A DNA stretch of 40,577 nucleotides from IMG/VR virus record IMGVR_UViG_3300044628_001004, positions 1-40,577 of that record; one strand, given 5' to 3'. The position numbers and the translations under genes were made by a program. This stretch comes from a virus. The notes under the pieces were generated by a model, which was given only the letters and a program-made list of their open reading frames with translations, had not been told where the DNA came from and did not search any database. Each line of letters opens with the position of its first letter. Position 1 is the stretch's first letter. Shown here one piece after another: positions 30,958 to 39,454 of the stretch.

Positions 30958-31425
30958 ATGGCTGATACTGCTGTCACTATCTCCCGCGCCCGCACCTCGC
31001 AGCTCTCGCTGCAGGAGCAGGCTCGCGGCTTCTCCCACAAGTACACCGTCAAGAGTGCTGACGTGGCGCTGGGCACCGGGTCCTCGGACACGGTGACCGT
31101 CACGCTGGGCACGCTGCCGGCGAAGTGGGCCGTCAACAACGCGCTGGTGAACATCTCGACTGCCTTCGCGGGCACGACGGCGTTCACGGTCGTTGTTGGC
31201 ACCACCACCACGACCAACAGTTTCATCACCTCGCAATCGGTGCTGACGGCTGGTGTTCTGGCCGGTGTCCCGACGACCGCCACGGTTCGCACCGCGACCG
31301 CTGCCGCCAATATGGTGGCCGTGTTCACGAATGCGACGGGTGGTAGCCCGTCCGCCCTGACGGCGGGTGAGCTGGACATCTACCTGAACATCATCGATCT
31401 CACGACGATCGATAAGCTGGGTTAA
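30958..31425 (+). CDS. Head decoration-like protein
   Basis: A strong AGGAGG ribosome site lies nine bases before the ATG, in contrast to nearby genes. The 155-residue protein is beta-rich with Thr/Val/Ala repeats (GSSDTVTVTLGTLPAKWAVN, TTAFTVVVGTTTTTNSFI). Position directly after the capsid gene and the strong ribosome site suggest an abundant head decoration protein. A terminator-like hairpin follows. Confidence 0.6.
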   Translation: MADTAVTISRARTSQLSLQEQARGFSHKYTVKSADVALGTGSSDTVTVTLGTLPAKWAVNNALVNISTAFAGTTAFTVVVGTTTTTNSFITSQSVLTAGVLAGVPTTATVRTATAAANMVAVFTNATGGSPSALTAGELDIYLNIIDLTTIDKLG

Positions 31426-31434
31426 TCCCCACCC

Positions 31435-31472
31435 GGGGGCATCCCGCAAGGGCTCTGCCCCCACCCCCTTTT
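31435..31472 (+). terminator. Terminator-like hairpin with GCAA tetraloop before next start
   Basis: The seven-pair GGGGGCA/TGCCCCC stem (31435-31441 with 31456-31462) encloses CCC/GGG and a GCAA tetraloop; TTTT at 31469-31472 runs directly into the next ATG. It could attenuate transcription after the capsid and decoration genes, allowing lower expression downstream, or stabilise the upstream mRNA end. Confidence 0.65.
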
Positions 31473-31835
31473 ATGGTTCAGTCCGAGCCGCAGATCATCA
31501 CCTCCCTCCCGCCGAACGTCGTCCGCGAGTTCTGGCGCGAAATGGAAGAGGGCTTGCCTGCCGAGAAGGTGCAGGCTGGTCTGCGTCAGGTTGAACAAGC
31601 CAAAGTTATGGCGGCTCAGGGCTCGACCAAGATCGATGGCCTTGGGCAGATGGCGGCAAAGATTGATGCCCGCCTGTTCTTCCGCCTTCAGCAGCAGCAC
31701 GGCAACCAGGTTCACGAGTGGATGCCGGAGTATCTGAAGGACAACCCCGATATGTGCGCTAAGGGCTACCGCCCCAAGGTGAATCCCGCTAGGCGCGGGA
31801 TTACTGGTGGCTGGTACGCCAACAAGGACACTTGA
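31473..31835 (+). CDS. Hypothetical head-tail region protein
   Basis: The 120-residue frame starts right after the hairpin T-run. It is helical (NVVREFWREMEEGLPAEKVQ, AAKIDARLFFRLQQQHG) with a basic C-terminus (PKVNPARRGITGGWY). Gene order suggests a head-completion or connector accessory role. No family is recognised. Confidence 0.55.
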   Translation: MVQSEPQIITSLPPNVVREFWREMEEGLPAEKVQAGLRQVEQAKVMAAQGSTKIDGLGQMAAKIDARLFFRLQQQHGNQVHEWMPEYLKDNPDMCAKGYRPKVNPARRGITGGWYANKDT

Positions 31836-33148
31836 GGACGACCCCGTACAGCAAGGCGTTGGCACAGATTTGCGGCCTGATCGGCGTACCGACCAGCCGC
31901 CTGTCCACCGAGCTGGCGGATAGCATCAATGTCCTCTTTAACGCCAACGTCCGCCAGATCTGGGGTGCGGGCAATTGGCCCGATCTGTCGATTTGGGGTG
32001 AAGCGCGGTTTGCGGGTAACGTCCTGACCTACCCCAATGACCTGGCGCAGTCCAGTTATTGGACGGCCACTAACGCTTCGATTACGGCCAATTCGATCAA
32101 CAATCCGGCCGATAACCGCACCACGGCATCAAAAGTCCTAGAAACGGCCGCAACGGGCGAGCATAAGGTGGCGCAGGCGGTTACTGGGTTCCCTTCGACG
32201 GACTATCAGGTAAGCGTGTACGCCCGCCCAAGTGGCCGGGACTACATCCGGTTGGCAGTCAACGACGGGACGACGACGTTCAGCACCTTTTTCAACGTGC
32301 AGGCTGGTACGATTGGCACGCAGGCCAACGTCACCTCGGCCAACATTCAACAGTGCCCTAACGGCTTCTTCCTCTGCACGATCACGTACACGACGGGAGC
32401 GGCCTGCACCTCGCAGACGTATAGCCTAAACGTCTCGACGGACGGTAGCACGATTTCCTACGCGGGTGACATCACCAAGGGCGTGTACGCTTGGGGTGCC
32501 CTGATGGTGCAGCAGACCAACGTCTCGCCCAACCAGTTTATTGTTCCCTACGAACAGACTGGCGAAAAGGTGATCGACGTTCTGTTCCAAGCTTGGGTGG
32601 ATAACCCAGCGATGGTGACCTACCCCCGCCCGCAGGGATATGTCGTTACGGACACGGGGTTCCAGATGATTTCCACGGCTGGTGGATTTATGGGGACGAA
32701 TGGGTACGTCTCGTACAATACCAACCCTGCCAATCCGGTCTACCTTTTCTACCGCCGTGCCCCTCTGAACTACTCCGGCGATACGTTTAGCGCCACGGCT
32801 ACCTATGTGGCCGACCAGTACATCTACTACACGCGGACAACGGGGGCGCTGACAGGTACGTCAGATTACTGGAAGTGCCTGAGCGCGACCACGGCAGGCC
32901 AGGATCCCGAGGATACGCCGTCTAAGTGGGAACTGCAGGAACTGCCGGAAGCCCTCAGCGGCGTGCTGGTCTGGCAGACCTTTGGCGACTGGCTGGTGCA
33001 GGACGGCCAGATGGACAAGGCCACTCAAGCTTACCAGACGGCGGAACTGAAGAAGTTGAACGAATGGGATCGCATTGAGCGGCAGATGCCTGACAACTTC
33101 CAGATGCAGGTCTTTACTCACACTACGTCTCAGAATCGAAGCTGGTAA
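31832..33148 (+). CDS. Head-tail adaptor with an inserted carbohydrate-binding-like domain
   Basis: The start is TTG in a TTGA overlap. Residues 1-65 and 239-438 form the adaptor (helical QIWGAGNWPDLSIWGEARF; later LVWQTFGDWLVQDGQMDKA). Between about 66 and 238 is an inserted beta-sandwich: LAQSSYWTATNASITANS, TDYQVSVYARPSGRDYIRLA, NGFFLCTITYTT and GVYAWGALMVQ, a pattern widespread in phage carbohydrate-binding modules. The insert would point outwards on the connector ring and could touch host glycans. A second shorter aromatic segment (YYTRTTGALTGTSDYWKC) near 325-345 may be another small module. Confidence 0.75.
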   Translation: MRTTPYSKALAQICGLIGVPTSRLSTELADSINVLFNANVRQIWGAGNWPDLSIWGEARFAGNVLTYPNDLAQSSYWTATNASITANSINNPADNRTTASKVLETAATGEHKVAQAVTGFPSTDYQVSVYARPSGRDYIRLAVNDGTTTFSTFFNVQAGTIGTQANVTSANIQQCPNGFFLCTITYTTGAACTSQTYSLNVSTDGSTISYAGDITKGVYAWGALMVQQTNVSPNQFIVPYEQTGEKVIDVLFQAWVDNPAMVTYPRPQGYVVTDTGFQMISTAGGFMGTNGYVSYNTNPANPVYLFYRRAPLNYSGDTFSATATYVADQYIYYTRTTGALTGTSDYWKCLSATTAGQDPEDTPSKWELQELPEALSGVLVWQTFGDWLVQDGQMDKATQAYQTAELKKLNEWDRIERQMPDNFQMQVFTHTTSQNRSW

Positions 33149-33160
33149 CCCACCCACCTT

Positions 33161-33481
33161 ATGGCCTCGTTTAATCTCAATAACATCTTCCCGAAGCCGG
33201 CCATCTATCGTGGCAGTTCGGTGGCTGACCAACGGCTTACGGTCAGCAGCTCGGCGGTCCAGCTCTCGGCCTTTGGCGATACCACCAATATGGTGATGTT
33301 CGACATTCAAGACGCCGATGTGATGTGTACGATTGACGGCAGTACGCCCACCGCCAGCAACGGCCACCGTCTCTATCAGGGCCGCGCCTATACCTGGAGC
33401 ACGGCAATGGCGCAGGCTGCTAAGTTCATCCGTCAGGCTGGCACCGATGCGGTGATCCACGCCAGCGAGTGCCAGTTGTGA
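33161..33481 (+). CDS. Small structural hypothetical protein
   Basis: The 106-residue frame starts at an ATG after TT, no Shine-Dalgarno. It has beta-type stretches (NMVMFDIQDADVMCTIDGST) and a helical end (AMAQAAKFIRQAGTDAVIHA). In similar phages, short proteins here decorate the tail or fibre base. Its stop overlaps the following GTG. Confidence 0.55.
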   Translation: MASFNLNNIFPKPAIYRGSSVADQRLTVSSSAVQLSAFGDTTNMVMFDIQDADVMCTIDGSTPTASNGHRLYQGRAYTWSTAMAQAAKFIRQAGTDAVIHASECQL

Positions 33482-33672
33482 ACGTACTTGCCTCCGAGTT
33501 TGGCAGTGCTCTGAACGTCCTCGGCCAACGTATTGGCGAGGCGGACAACTACGGCACGGACTATCCGCTCTTCCTCAACACGGGAGTGCTGCTGATTGGT
33601 GGCACGACCGACAAAATCCTCACCTCAACTGGCGATAGCCTCAAGTGGGTTGCGCCGTATCCTGGACCCTAA
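33478..33672 (+). CDS. Small structural hypothetical protein
   Basis: The GTG at 33478 overlaps the previous stop (GTGA) and gives 64 residues. It is helical at the start (LASEFGSALNVLGQRIGEAD) then beta (LFLNTGVLLIGGTTDKILTS). It could be an adaptor to the following fibre gene. The overlap start is preferred to an upstream GTG. Confidence 0.5.
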   Translation: MNVLASEFGSALNVLGQRIGEADNYGTDYPLFLNTGVLLIGGTTDKILTSTGDSLKWVAPYPGP

Positions 33673-33678
33673 TCTGTT

Positions 33679-34806
33679 ATGGCTGACACACGCATCAATG
33701 CCCTGAGCACCGCCACCAGTTCTGTCGGGGACGACTTTGTGCCGATTGACGGGACGACGAACGGCACGCGGAAGCTGTCTGCCTTCAGCCCGAGCTTTGG
33801 CGGCAACGCCACGGTGGGCGGGACGCTGACGGTGAGCGGAAGCAGTAACTCTACGGTAGCCGGAAATGTGGTTGGTTCCAAAGCCATTCTGGCTACTGGA
33901 AACATTGGTTCTCCGGGATCAACTGGGCTTACGGCATTCATTGATGTCGATACCGGAAACAGCGTCAGCCGTGTTGGCTCATACAACTTCACCACTTCCG
34001 CTTGGTCGGAGCTTCAGATCAATGGCGGCGGAGGTAATGTTAAGGTTGGCAATCCTAGCAGCGTTCTAACCGTCAACGGCACCACCGCCTCCACCACCAC
34101 CTCGACCGGCGCTCTGGTGGTTAGTGGCGGGGTGGGCGTGGCGGGAGCGATGTGGGTTGGGGGAACCAACTCAAACATTGTTCACGCAACAAATCCCACG
34201 TTCAACTTGTACGAAGCGTCAACGTTGACTGCGTCGTTGCAGACTTTTTCGGGAGACGTTTACCTACAAGCGAGCACGACAAAAGACATTATTTTCCGCA
34301 CTTCCGGCTCAACCGAAATGGGCCGCTGGACTGGTGCAACAAAGGCTTTAAGCGTTCTGAGCACCACCGCCTCCACCTCCACCTCCTCCGGTGCGCTGGT
34401 GGTGAGCGGGGGCGTGGGGGTGGCGAAGGAAATGTACCTCGGCGGCGGTTTGTTGAACGTCGCCAAGGGCGGTGCCGGAGCTACGATTGAGATTAACGCC
34501 GATTCGGGCTTTGCCTCAAAGCTGGCGATGCAGCGGGCGGCCACTAATCGCTGGACGCTGGAAGTTGATAGCTCGGATGTGCTGACACTCAAGAGCCTCG
34601 GCACGACTGCGGCTCTGACGATGACCGGCACGACCTCCGCTGAGTTTGTCGGAAGTATTAAGACTGCCGCGCCTTCTGGTGGAACTGCCGCTAACTGGAA
34701 GCTTGGCACCGTCGCCAGCGTTTCCCCGACCTCGCCCAATCGAACCATAGAAGTCGATATCGGCGGCACGATCTACTACATCCACGCAAAGACGACGAAC
34801 AACTAA
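33679..34806 (+). CDS. Tail fibre with repeated shaft motifs
   Basis: The 375-residue protein starts ADTRINALSTATSSVGDDFV, a common fibre attachment head. It contains two copies of a shaft element: TTSTGALVVSGGVGVAGAMW and STSSGALVVSGGVGVAKEMY, joined to Gly-rich beta repeats (NATVGGTLTVSGSSNSTVAG). The last part (TAANWKLGTVASVSPTSPNR) is a compact terminal domain. It is exposed and probably trimeric. No enzymatic motif is visible. Confidence 0.8.
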   Translation: MADTRINALSTATSSVGDDFVPIDGTTNGTRKLSAFSPSFGGNATVGGTLTVSGSSNSTVAGNVVGSKAILATGNIGSPGSTGLTAFIDVDTGNSVSRVGSYNFTTSAWSELQINGGGGNVKVGNPSSVLTVNGTTASTTTSTGALVVSGGVGVAGAMWVGGTNSNIVHATNPTFNLYEASTLTASLQTFSGDVYLQASTTKDIIFRTSGSTEMGRWTGATKALSVLSTTASTSTSSGALVVSGGVGVAKEMYLGGGLLNVAKGGAGATIEINADSGFASKLAMQRAATNRWTLEVDSSDVLTLKSLGTTAALTMTGTTSAEFVGSIKTAAPSGGTAANWKLGTVASVSPTSPNRTIEVDIGGTIYYIHAKTTNN

Positions 34807-34815
34807 TCTTTCCCT

Positions 34816-35478
34816 ATGAACACCGTCATCGCCATCGCCCCCGTTTCCGTCTGGGACCAGAAGGTCTCAGCGGCGCGGCGTTGGCGACGCGGTGAGTTCA
34901 ATGAGGAACTAGGCAAGTACTTCTGGCAGTACCGCAGCGATGCCGCAAAAAGCGAGCGATGGGTGACTAAGGAGCAGTTGGATCATTATCGCGCCTATGA
35001 GCAGGCCAAGGGCGCGGAGTGGTATTCCGAGCACAAGGAGCAGCATCTCAAAAACGGGTTAGCTTGGCAGAGGTCTAACAAGGACAAGGTGCGCCAGATC
35101 ACCCGTAAATGGAGATCAGCAAACTTGGAAAAGGATAAGGCTTCGGCGCTAGCTTGGCGAATTAAGCACAAGGAGTATCTGAAGGAGAGGGGTCGCCGCT
35201 ACGCTAAGATGCATCCAGATCGGATGCGAGCTGCTGCAATGAAGCGCATTTCATTGAAGCGCGCCGCGACGATCTCGCTGCGATTTATTGCCGGATTTTA
35301 CGAGATGGCGGATCGAGTCGGTAAATGTCTTGGCATCGCGTTTGAGGTAGACCACATCCATCCGCTTTCAAAGGGCGGAAGCCATTGCGCCGAGAACCTT
35401 CAGCTTTTGCCGAAGTACTGGAACATCCGCAAAGGCAATCGCCTCAACTTCCCGCTTCCCTCCTGCTATCTAACCTAA
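34816..35478 (+). CDS. HNH homing endonuclease
   Basis: The 220-residue product has a helical, Lys/Arg-rich body and a C-terminal HNH motif: AFEVDHIHPLSKGGSHCAEN followed by LQLLPKYWNIRKGNR, with the D-H, H and N-x-x-N ligands in place. Its first ~14 residues (MNTVIAIAPVSVW) closely match the start of the next gene (MNNEIAIQPVSVW), which suggests insertion of the endonuclease into, or with a copy of, that gene's 5' end. The gene uses more A/T than its neighbours. It is likely a selfish homing element. Confidence 0.85.
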   Translation: MNTVIAIAPVSVWDQKVSAARRWRRGEFNEELGKYFWQYRSDAAKSERWVTKEQLDHYRAYEQAKGAEWYSEHKEQHLKNGLAWQRSNKDKVRQITRKWRSANLEKDKASALAWRIKHKEYLKERGRRYAKMHPDRMRAAAMKRISLKRAATISLRFIAGFYEMADRVGKCLGIAFEVDHIHPLSKGGSHCAENLQLLPKYWNIRKGNRLNFPLPSCYLT

Positions 35479-35488
35479 CCTTTGACCT

Positions 35489-35743
35489 ATGAATAACGAA
35501 ATCGCCATTCAACCCGTGAGCGTGTGGACTGCTACCGGCACCAAGACTGCCGTTAAATTCTTTCCGAGATATATCAATTACCAGAACGGTCCCGCCGTTG
35601 CCGACTGCCAGCTCCTTGACGCTGCCGGTGCGGAGGTTGCCTCCCAGCTTGTCAACGCCACCGAGGCCCAGACGGCTACGTGGACCAGCGACGATGCGTT
35701 CTACAAGGTGCTGGCCCAGAACGCTGGCCTGACCCCGCTCTGA
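35489..35743 (+). CDS. Small structural hypothetical protein
   Basis: The 84-residue frame starts at an ATG after CCT. The N-terminus mirrors the HNH gene; the rest is beta-rich (YINYQNGPAVADCQLLDAAG, VASQLVNATEAQTATWTSDD). It is next to nozzle and fibre genes and could be a small tail protein. Its ATGA stop overlap couples it to the following 49-residue gene. Confidence 0.55.
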   Translation: MNNEIAIQPVSVWTATGTKTAVKFFPRYINYQNGPAVADCQLLDAAGAEVASQLVNATEAQTATWTSDDAFYKVLAQNAGLTPL

Positions 35744-35892
35744 TGCGCTCCAAGGAACTGATCAAGGCTGAGATCGTCAGCCAGCTCCAGCAGCAGTCCC
35801 TCGCCATCCTCGTTGACACGCTCACCGAGGCCCAAGCGAGGATTGCTGAGCTGGAGGCCAAGCTCCAAGAGCTGCAGAAGCCCAAGGACTGA
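35743..35892 (+). CDS. Small coiled-coil protein
   Basis: The ATG overlaps the previous stop by one base and gives 49 residues. It is one long amphipathic helix (TLTEAQARIAELEAKLQELQ) with charged ends, likely an oligomer. An in-frame start upstream exists but lies inside the neighbour. Unknown role, perhaps a chaperone or tail linker. Confidence 0.5.
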   Translation: MRSKELIKAEIVSQLQQQSLAILVDTLTEAQARIAELEAKLQELQKPKD

Positions 35893-35903
35893 GCTGTGCC
35901 ACG

Positions 35904-38417
35904 ATGGACCGTTACCGATCATACGGTGAGAAAGACGACCGGCCAAAGGAGGTCGGTGACGGTGCCTTCATTGGGGTGGACGAGTACAACGCGGCCGAGA
36001 ACATTCGTCCTGGTAACGTCCAGAAGGCCGTAAACCACGACTTTGCGGCTCAGGATGCCAACACTCGCGGCGGGTTTGTGTGCCTGCCGGAGTTGGGTGC
36101 CGCAGCATTTGGACAGAAATGGGACACAGGGCCTGTCTTAGCAGACAATCTTACGGATGTAGCCTATGGGCAGGATTTGTTTGTAGCCGTCGGATCCTCC
36201 AGCATTTTTACCAGCCCGGATGCGGTTACTTGGACGCCACGCACCAGTCCTATCGCCGTTTCGTTTTCAGATATCGCGTTTTTTGGAGGCGTTTTTATTG
36301 CGGTAGGCGGTGGCTCTAGTGACCGAATTGTCAGGTCAACTGATGGCATCAATTGGTCTACGGTCACAACGCCACCGGCCGTCACAAGCACAATCAACGG
36401 CGTTTCCTATGGAGGTGGCAAATGGGTGGCCGTTGCTGCAGGCAAGTCTGCCGTCAGCACGGACAACGGTTTGGTTTGGACGACCTATACCAATAGCGTT
36501 CTAAGCTTAGCCAATGGCATCAGTTATGCCAATGGTGTGTTTGTAGCCACGATTCTTGCTGGCATTGCGTATTCTACCGATGGTCAGAATTGGACCGAGG
36601 TTACAATACCAGCCACTGGTATTCCGAACGACGTTTGTTTTTTCAGTAATAAGTATTTTATGGTGACGACGAATGGAGAAATCTATTCGTCACCCAGCGG
36701 GGCTGTTTGGACTCAAGAACGCGGGCCATCGGCTGTTGGGTACACGTTTCGTTCTATCCTTGCTGCTCCTGGTTACGCGCTTGCCATTGGGCACAACAAC
36801 ATAACCGTAACTACCCAAGTCCTGTATTCAATCAACGGCACGACTTGGTTGGAAACCACGGATGTTCCGACTGCGGATATCTGGCAGGCAACCTACGGAG
36901 CAGGTAAGATTGTTGCTGTAGGATTGGCTGGTGCGATTATCTACAGTTCTAGTGTCGTAACGGCTATTTATGGCTCTGGCCTATTTTCGGACCCGTTGGA
37001 AAAGGATCGTCCGTGGATTATGGCCGTGGCTACGGACAAAGTCGGGTTCTTTGCCTTTGGCAAAGCCAGCAAGACGGTCAGCCTAGGCAGTTATCGGGTC
37101 ACTGAACAGTCTACCATCGTCCAGGCTAACAACTACGTGTACCTGTTCCGTGGCGAGGACGATACCCCGCTGCGCTGGGACGGATCTTGGGATAACGCTT
37201 TCGAGCTGGTGCCCAACACTACGCTGCCTTCGTCTTTCTCCAGCATCCCCAACAGCAACCAGGCCACCTTCTACCAGAACCGGCTGTGGGTGCGGGATGG
37301 CAAGGACAGCATTGCAGCCTCGGATGTGTTGGCGTTCACGGACTTCGACCCGCAGGCCAACGAGTTCAACCTCAACACGGGTAACTCGGACTACATCGTC
37401 ACTACGTTCCCGTTTGGAACCAACTCGCTGGTCGTCTTCAAGAACAAGTCGATCTTGGTGCTGAACAACGTCGAGGGTTCTTTGCTGGACGTAACCTCGA
37501 CCGAAGTGACCCGCCAGGTAGGTGCGATTGGCATCAACGCCGTCACCTCCATCGGGCCGGATCTGGCCTACGTCAGCTACGGGAACATCAACCTGCTGAC
37601 GCTCACCAGCACCAACAACGCCCTCCAGCACAAGACCCTCCCGCTCTCCGCCCGGATTCGGAAGATAATGAACCGGGTCAACTGGGAGGTCGGGTACAAG
37701 ATTTCCCTAGGTTACTGGAGCAACAAGCTGTACGTGGCCCTGCCGCTCGATAACAGCCAGTTCTGCAATGCGGTGGTGGTGTACAACTTCATCACCGAGC
37801 AATGGTTCGGGGAATGGAACTTTAGCCCTGACCTCAATATGTGCATCCAAGGCTGGCAGGTGACCGACTACCTCGGCCTGCAGCGCCTGCACGCCATTAC
37901 TGAGGACGGTCGGATCTTCGTCACGGACGAGGGCCAGAACGATATCAGCGGGACGACGGTGTCTGAGATCTCGACCGAGCTGGTGACGCGGGCTTACGTC
38001 GTTGAGGAGGGCAACCACTTCCAGCGGCGTATCTACCTGGATCTGGCGACCAACCGGCCGCAGTTCTCCTGCGCGGCCTACACCGAGGGAGCCAGTGAGG
38101 AGTCAGTGCTGGTGACGGACCAGACCTACAGTCGTGCGGATAGCTGGAAATGGGCGGATAGCGCCTATGACCTGACGAACGCCAACGACGACTACAACCG
38201 GGCCTACCGTAAGGACTACTCGACTGGGCCAGCGTCCGTGCAGACCGGCAGCGGCTTTGAGCCTGAGATGCTGCAGGAACTGCGCCTGCCTCTCTTGGTG
38301 CGCCGGCAGGGCCGCTTAAGCTGGATCAAGGTTACTAACACCCAAGGCTTTATTAGCGTTATGTCCCTCGCGTTTGAGACCCGCTCCGGTCAACGCGCCA
38401 ACTTCGTCCAAGTCTAA
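35904..38417 (+). CDS. Tail nozzle-type protein with an inserted beta-propeller-like domain
   Basis: The 837-residue protein begins and ends with nozzle sequence (RPGNVQKAVNHDFAAQDANT; later SIAASDVLAFTDFDPQANEF, VTTFPFGTNSLVVFKN, GSLLDVTSTEVTRQVGAIGI), resembling phage tail tubular/nozzle proteins. Between about residues 80 and 350 lies a repeat with roughly seven motifs of the form VAYGQDLFVAVG, FGGVFIAVGGGSSDRIVRST, VSYGGGKWVAVAAGKS, each ending in DG-x-x-W or similar, as in seven-bladed propellers. The insert presumably projects from the tail and may bind receptors. Confidence 0.75.
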   Translation: MDRYRSYGEKDDRPKEVGDGAFIGVDEYNAAENIRPGNVQKAVNHDFAAQDANTRGGFVCLPELGAAAFGQKWDTGPVLADNLTDVAYGQDLFVAVGSSSIFTSPDAVTWTPRTSPIAVSFSDIAFFGGVFIAVGGGSSDRIVRSTDGINWSTVTTPPAVTSTINGVSYGGGKWVAVAAGKSAVSTDNGLVWTTYTNSVLSLANGISYANGVFVATILAGIAYSTDGQNWTEVTIPATGIPNDVCFFSNKYFMVTTNGEIYSSPSGAVWTQERGPSAVGYTFRSILAAPGYALAIGHNNITVTTQVLYSINGTTWLETTDVPTADIWQATYGAGKIVAVGLAGAIIYSSSVVTAIYGSGLFSDPLEKDRPWIMAVATDKVGFFAFGKASKTVSLGSYRVTEQSTIVQANNYVYLFRGEDDTPLRWDGSWDNAFELVPNTTLPSSFSSIPNSNQATFYQNRLWVRDGKDSIAASDVLAFTDFDPQANEFNLNTGNSDYIVTTFPFGTNSLVVFKNKSILVLNNVEGSLLDVTSTEVTRQVGAIGINAVTSIGPDLAYVSYGNINLLTLTSTNNALQHKTLPLSARIRKIMNRVNWEVGYKISLGYWSNKLYVALPLDNSQFCNAVVVYNFITEQWFGEWNFSPDLNMCIQGWQVTDYLGLQRLHAITEDGRIFVTDEGQNDISGTTVSEISTELVTRAYVVEEGNHFQRRIYLDLATNRPQFSCAAYTEGASEESVLVTDQTYSRADSWKWADSAYDLTNANDDYNRAYRKDYSTGPASVQTGSGFEPEMLQELRLPLLVRRQGRLSWIKVTNTQGFISVMSLAFETRSGQRANFVQV

Positions 38418-38419
38418 CT

Positions 38420-38758
38420 ATGTACCAGTTCAAGATGCCGTCCAATTTGGTGCAGCGGGGTCAGCCGGTGCCGCAGTTCCCCGGTATGCAGCAGACGCCC
38501 GCAATGCCTCGGATGGCAGCCGCGCCGCAGGCTCCGGCGGCTCCCCAAGCTCCGAGCCTCAATGACCTGATGGCCTACTACAACCCGCAGGCGATGGCTC
38601 CAATGGCGCCCACCGCCCCGATGGCACCGCAGGCTCCCCGCCTTCCTTCCTTGGAGTCGATGGGGCCGATGGGGATGGGAATGCCGGCGTATGGCAGGAT
38701 GCCCTCGTATGGCTCGTCGATGCCACAATCGTCTGGCCCTTCGTTCTTCACGCTGTAA
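38420..38758 (+). CDS. Pro/Met/Ala-rich small protein
   Basis: The 112-residue frame starts at an ATG after CT. It is dominated by low-complexity sequence (MAAAPQAPAAPQAPSLNDLM, PTAPMAPQAPRLPSLESMGP) with a Tyr/Gly-rich end. Disordered virion or linker proteins of this type are common near tail genes. No domain is recognised. Confidence 0.5.
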   Translation: MYQFKMPSNLVQRGQPVPQFPGMQQTPAMPRMAAAPQAPAAPQAPSLNDLMAYYNPQAMAPMAPTAPMAPQAPRLPSLESMGPMGMGMPAYGRMPSYGSSMPQSSGPSFFTL

Positions 38759-38770
38759 ACCGCTGTTCCT

Positions 38771-39448
38771 ATGGCTAACGTCACTCCAGGCTACACCTTC
38801 ACGGGGACCACGGACCCGATCACCTACACCAAGCTTAACTTGCTTGGTCAGCCGACGGTTTCCATCGGCAATGATGAGGTGACCTCGTCGATGATTGCCA
38901 GCAGTGTCACGCTGGAAACGCCTTCGGTGACTGGCGGGCTTACGGTGACATCAGGTGGGCTCACCGTCACGGCTGGCGGGGCTACGGTGACTGCTGGTGG
39001 CCTTACGGTCACGGCAGGTGGTCTGACGGTTTCGGCCAATGGCGCCAGCGTGGCTGGTGGTCTGACCGTTAGCACTGGTGGCGCCACGATCTCGGCCGGT
39101 GGCATCACGCTGGGTGCCAGTACTCCGATCAATATGGCAGCCACGACGGAAACGTTTGGCGGCACGATTGCACTGACGTTTGGTGCGGAAAAGGGGAACA
39201 CACGGCTCATTCCTTGCAGCTCCAACACTGCAGCTACGATTAATGCTGCAACGGTTCCGAGTGCGGGTTACATCCTAATTCTGCGCTTTACTACGGATGC
39301 TACTGCTTCCAACGCCATCACGTTTGGCACGAACTTCAAAGACACTGGCACGTACAACCTTAACAGTGCCAATCATTGGTATACAGCCACGTTTGTGTCG
39401 GATGGTCAGTATTTGATTGAAGTCTGCCGTTCTGGCTCGGCCGCGTAA
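38771..39448 (+). CDS. Fibre-like protein with seven-residue repeats
   Basis: The 225-residue protein contains about nine tandem seven-residue repeats (GGLTVTS, GGLTVTA, GGATVTA and relatives) at about 38934-39120, typical of a beta-helical or triple-spiral shaft. Before it is an attachment region (NVTPGYTFTGTTDPITYTKL); after it a compact terminal domain (ALTFGAEKGNTRLIPCSSNT). Likely a short side fibre or spike. Confidence 0.7.
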   Translation: MANVTPGYTFTGTTDPITYTKLNLLGQPTVSIGNDEVTSSMIASSVTLETPSVTGGLTVTSGGLTVTAGGATVTAGGLTVTAGGLTVSANGASVAGGLTVSTGGATISAGGITLGASTPINMAATTETFGGTIALTFGAEKGNTRLIPCSSNTAATINAATVPSAGYILILRFTTDATASNAITFGTNFKDTGTYNLNSANHWYTATFVSDGQYLIEVCRSGSAA

Positions 39449-39454
39449 ATCCTG

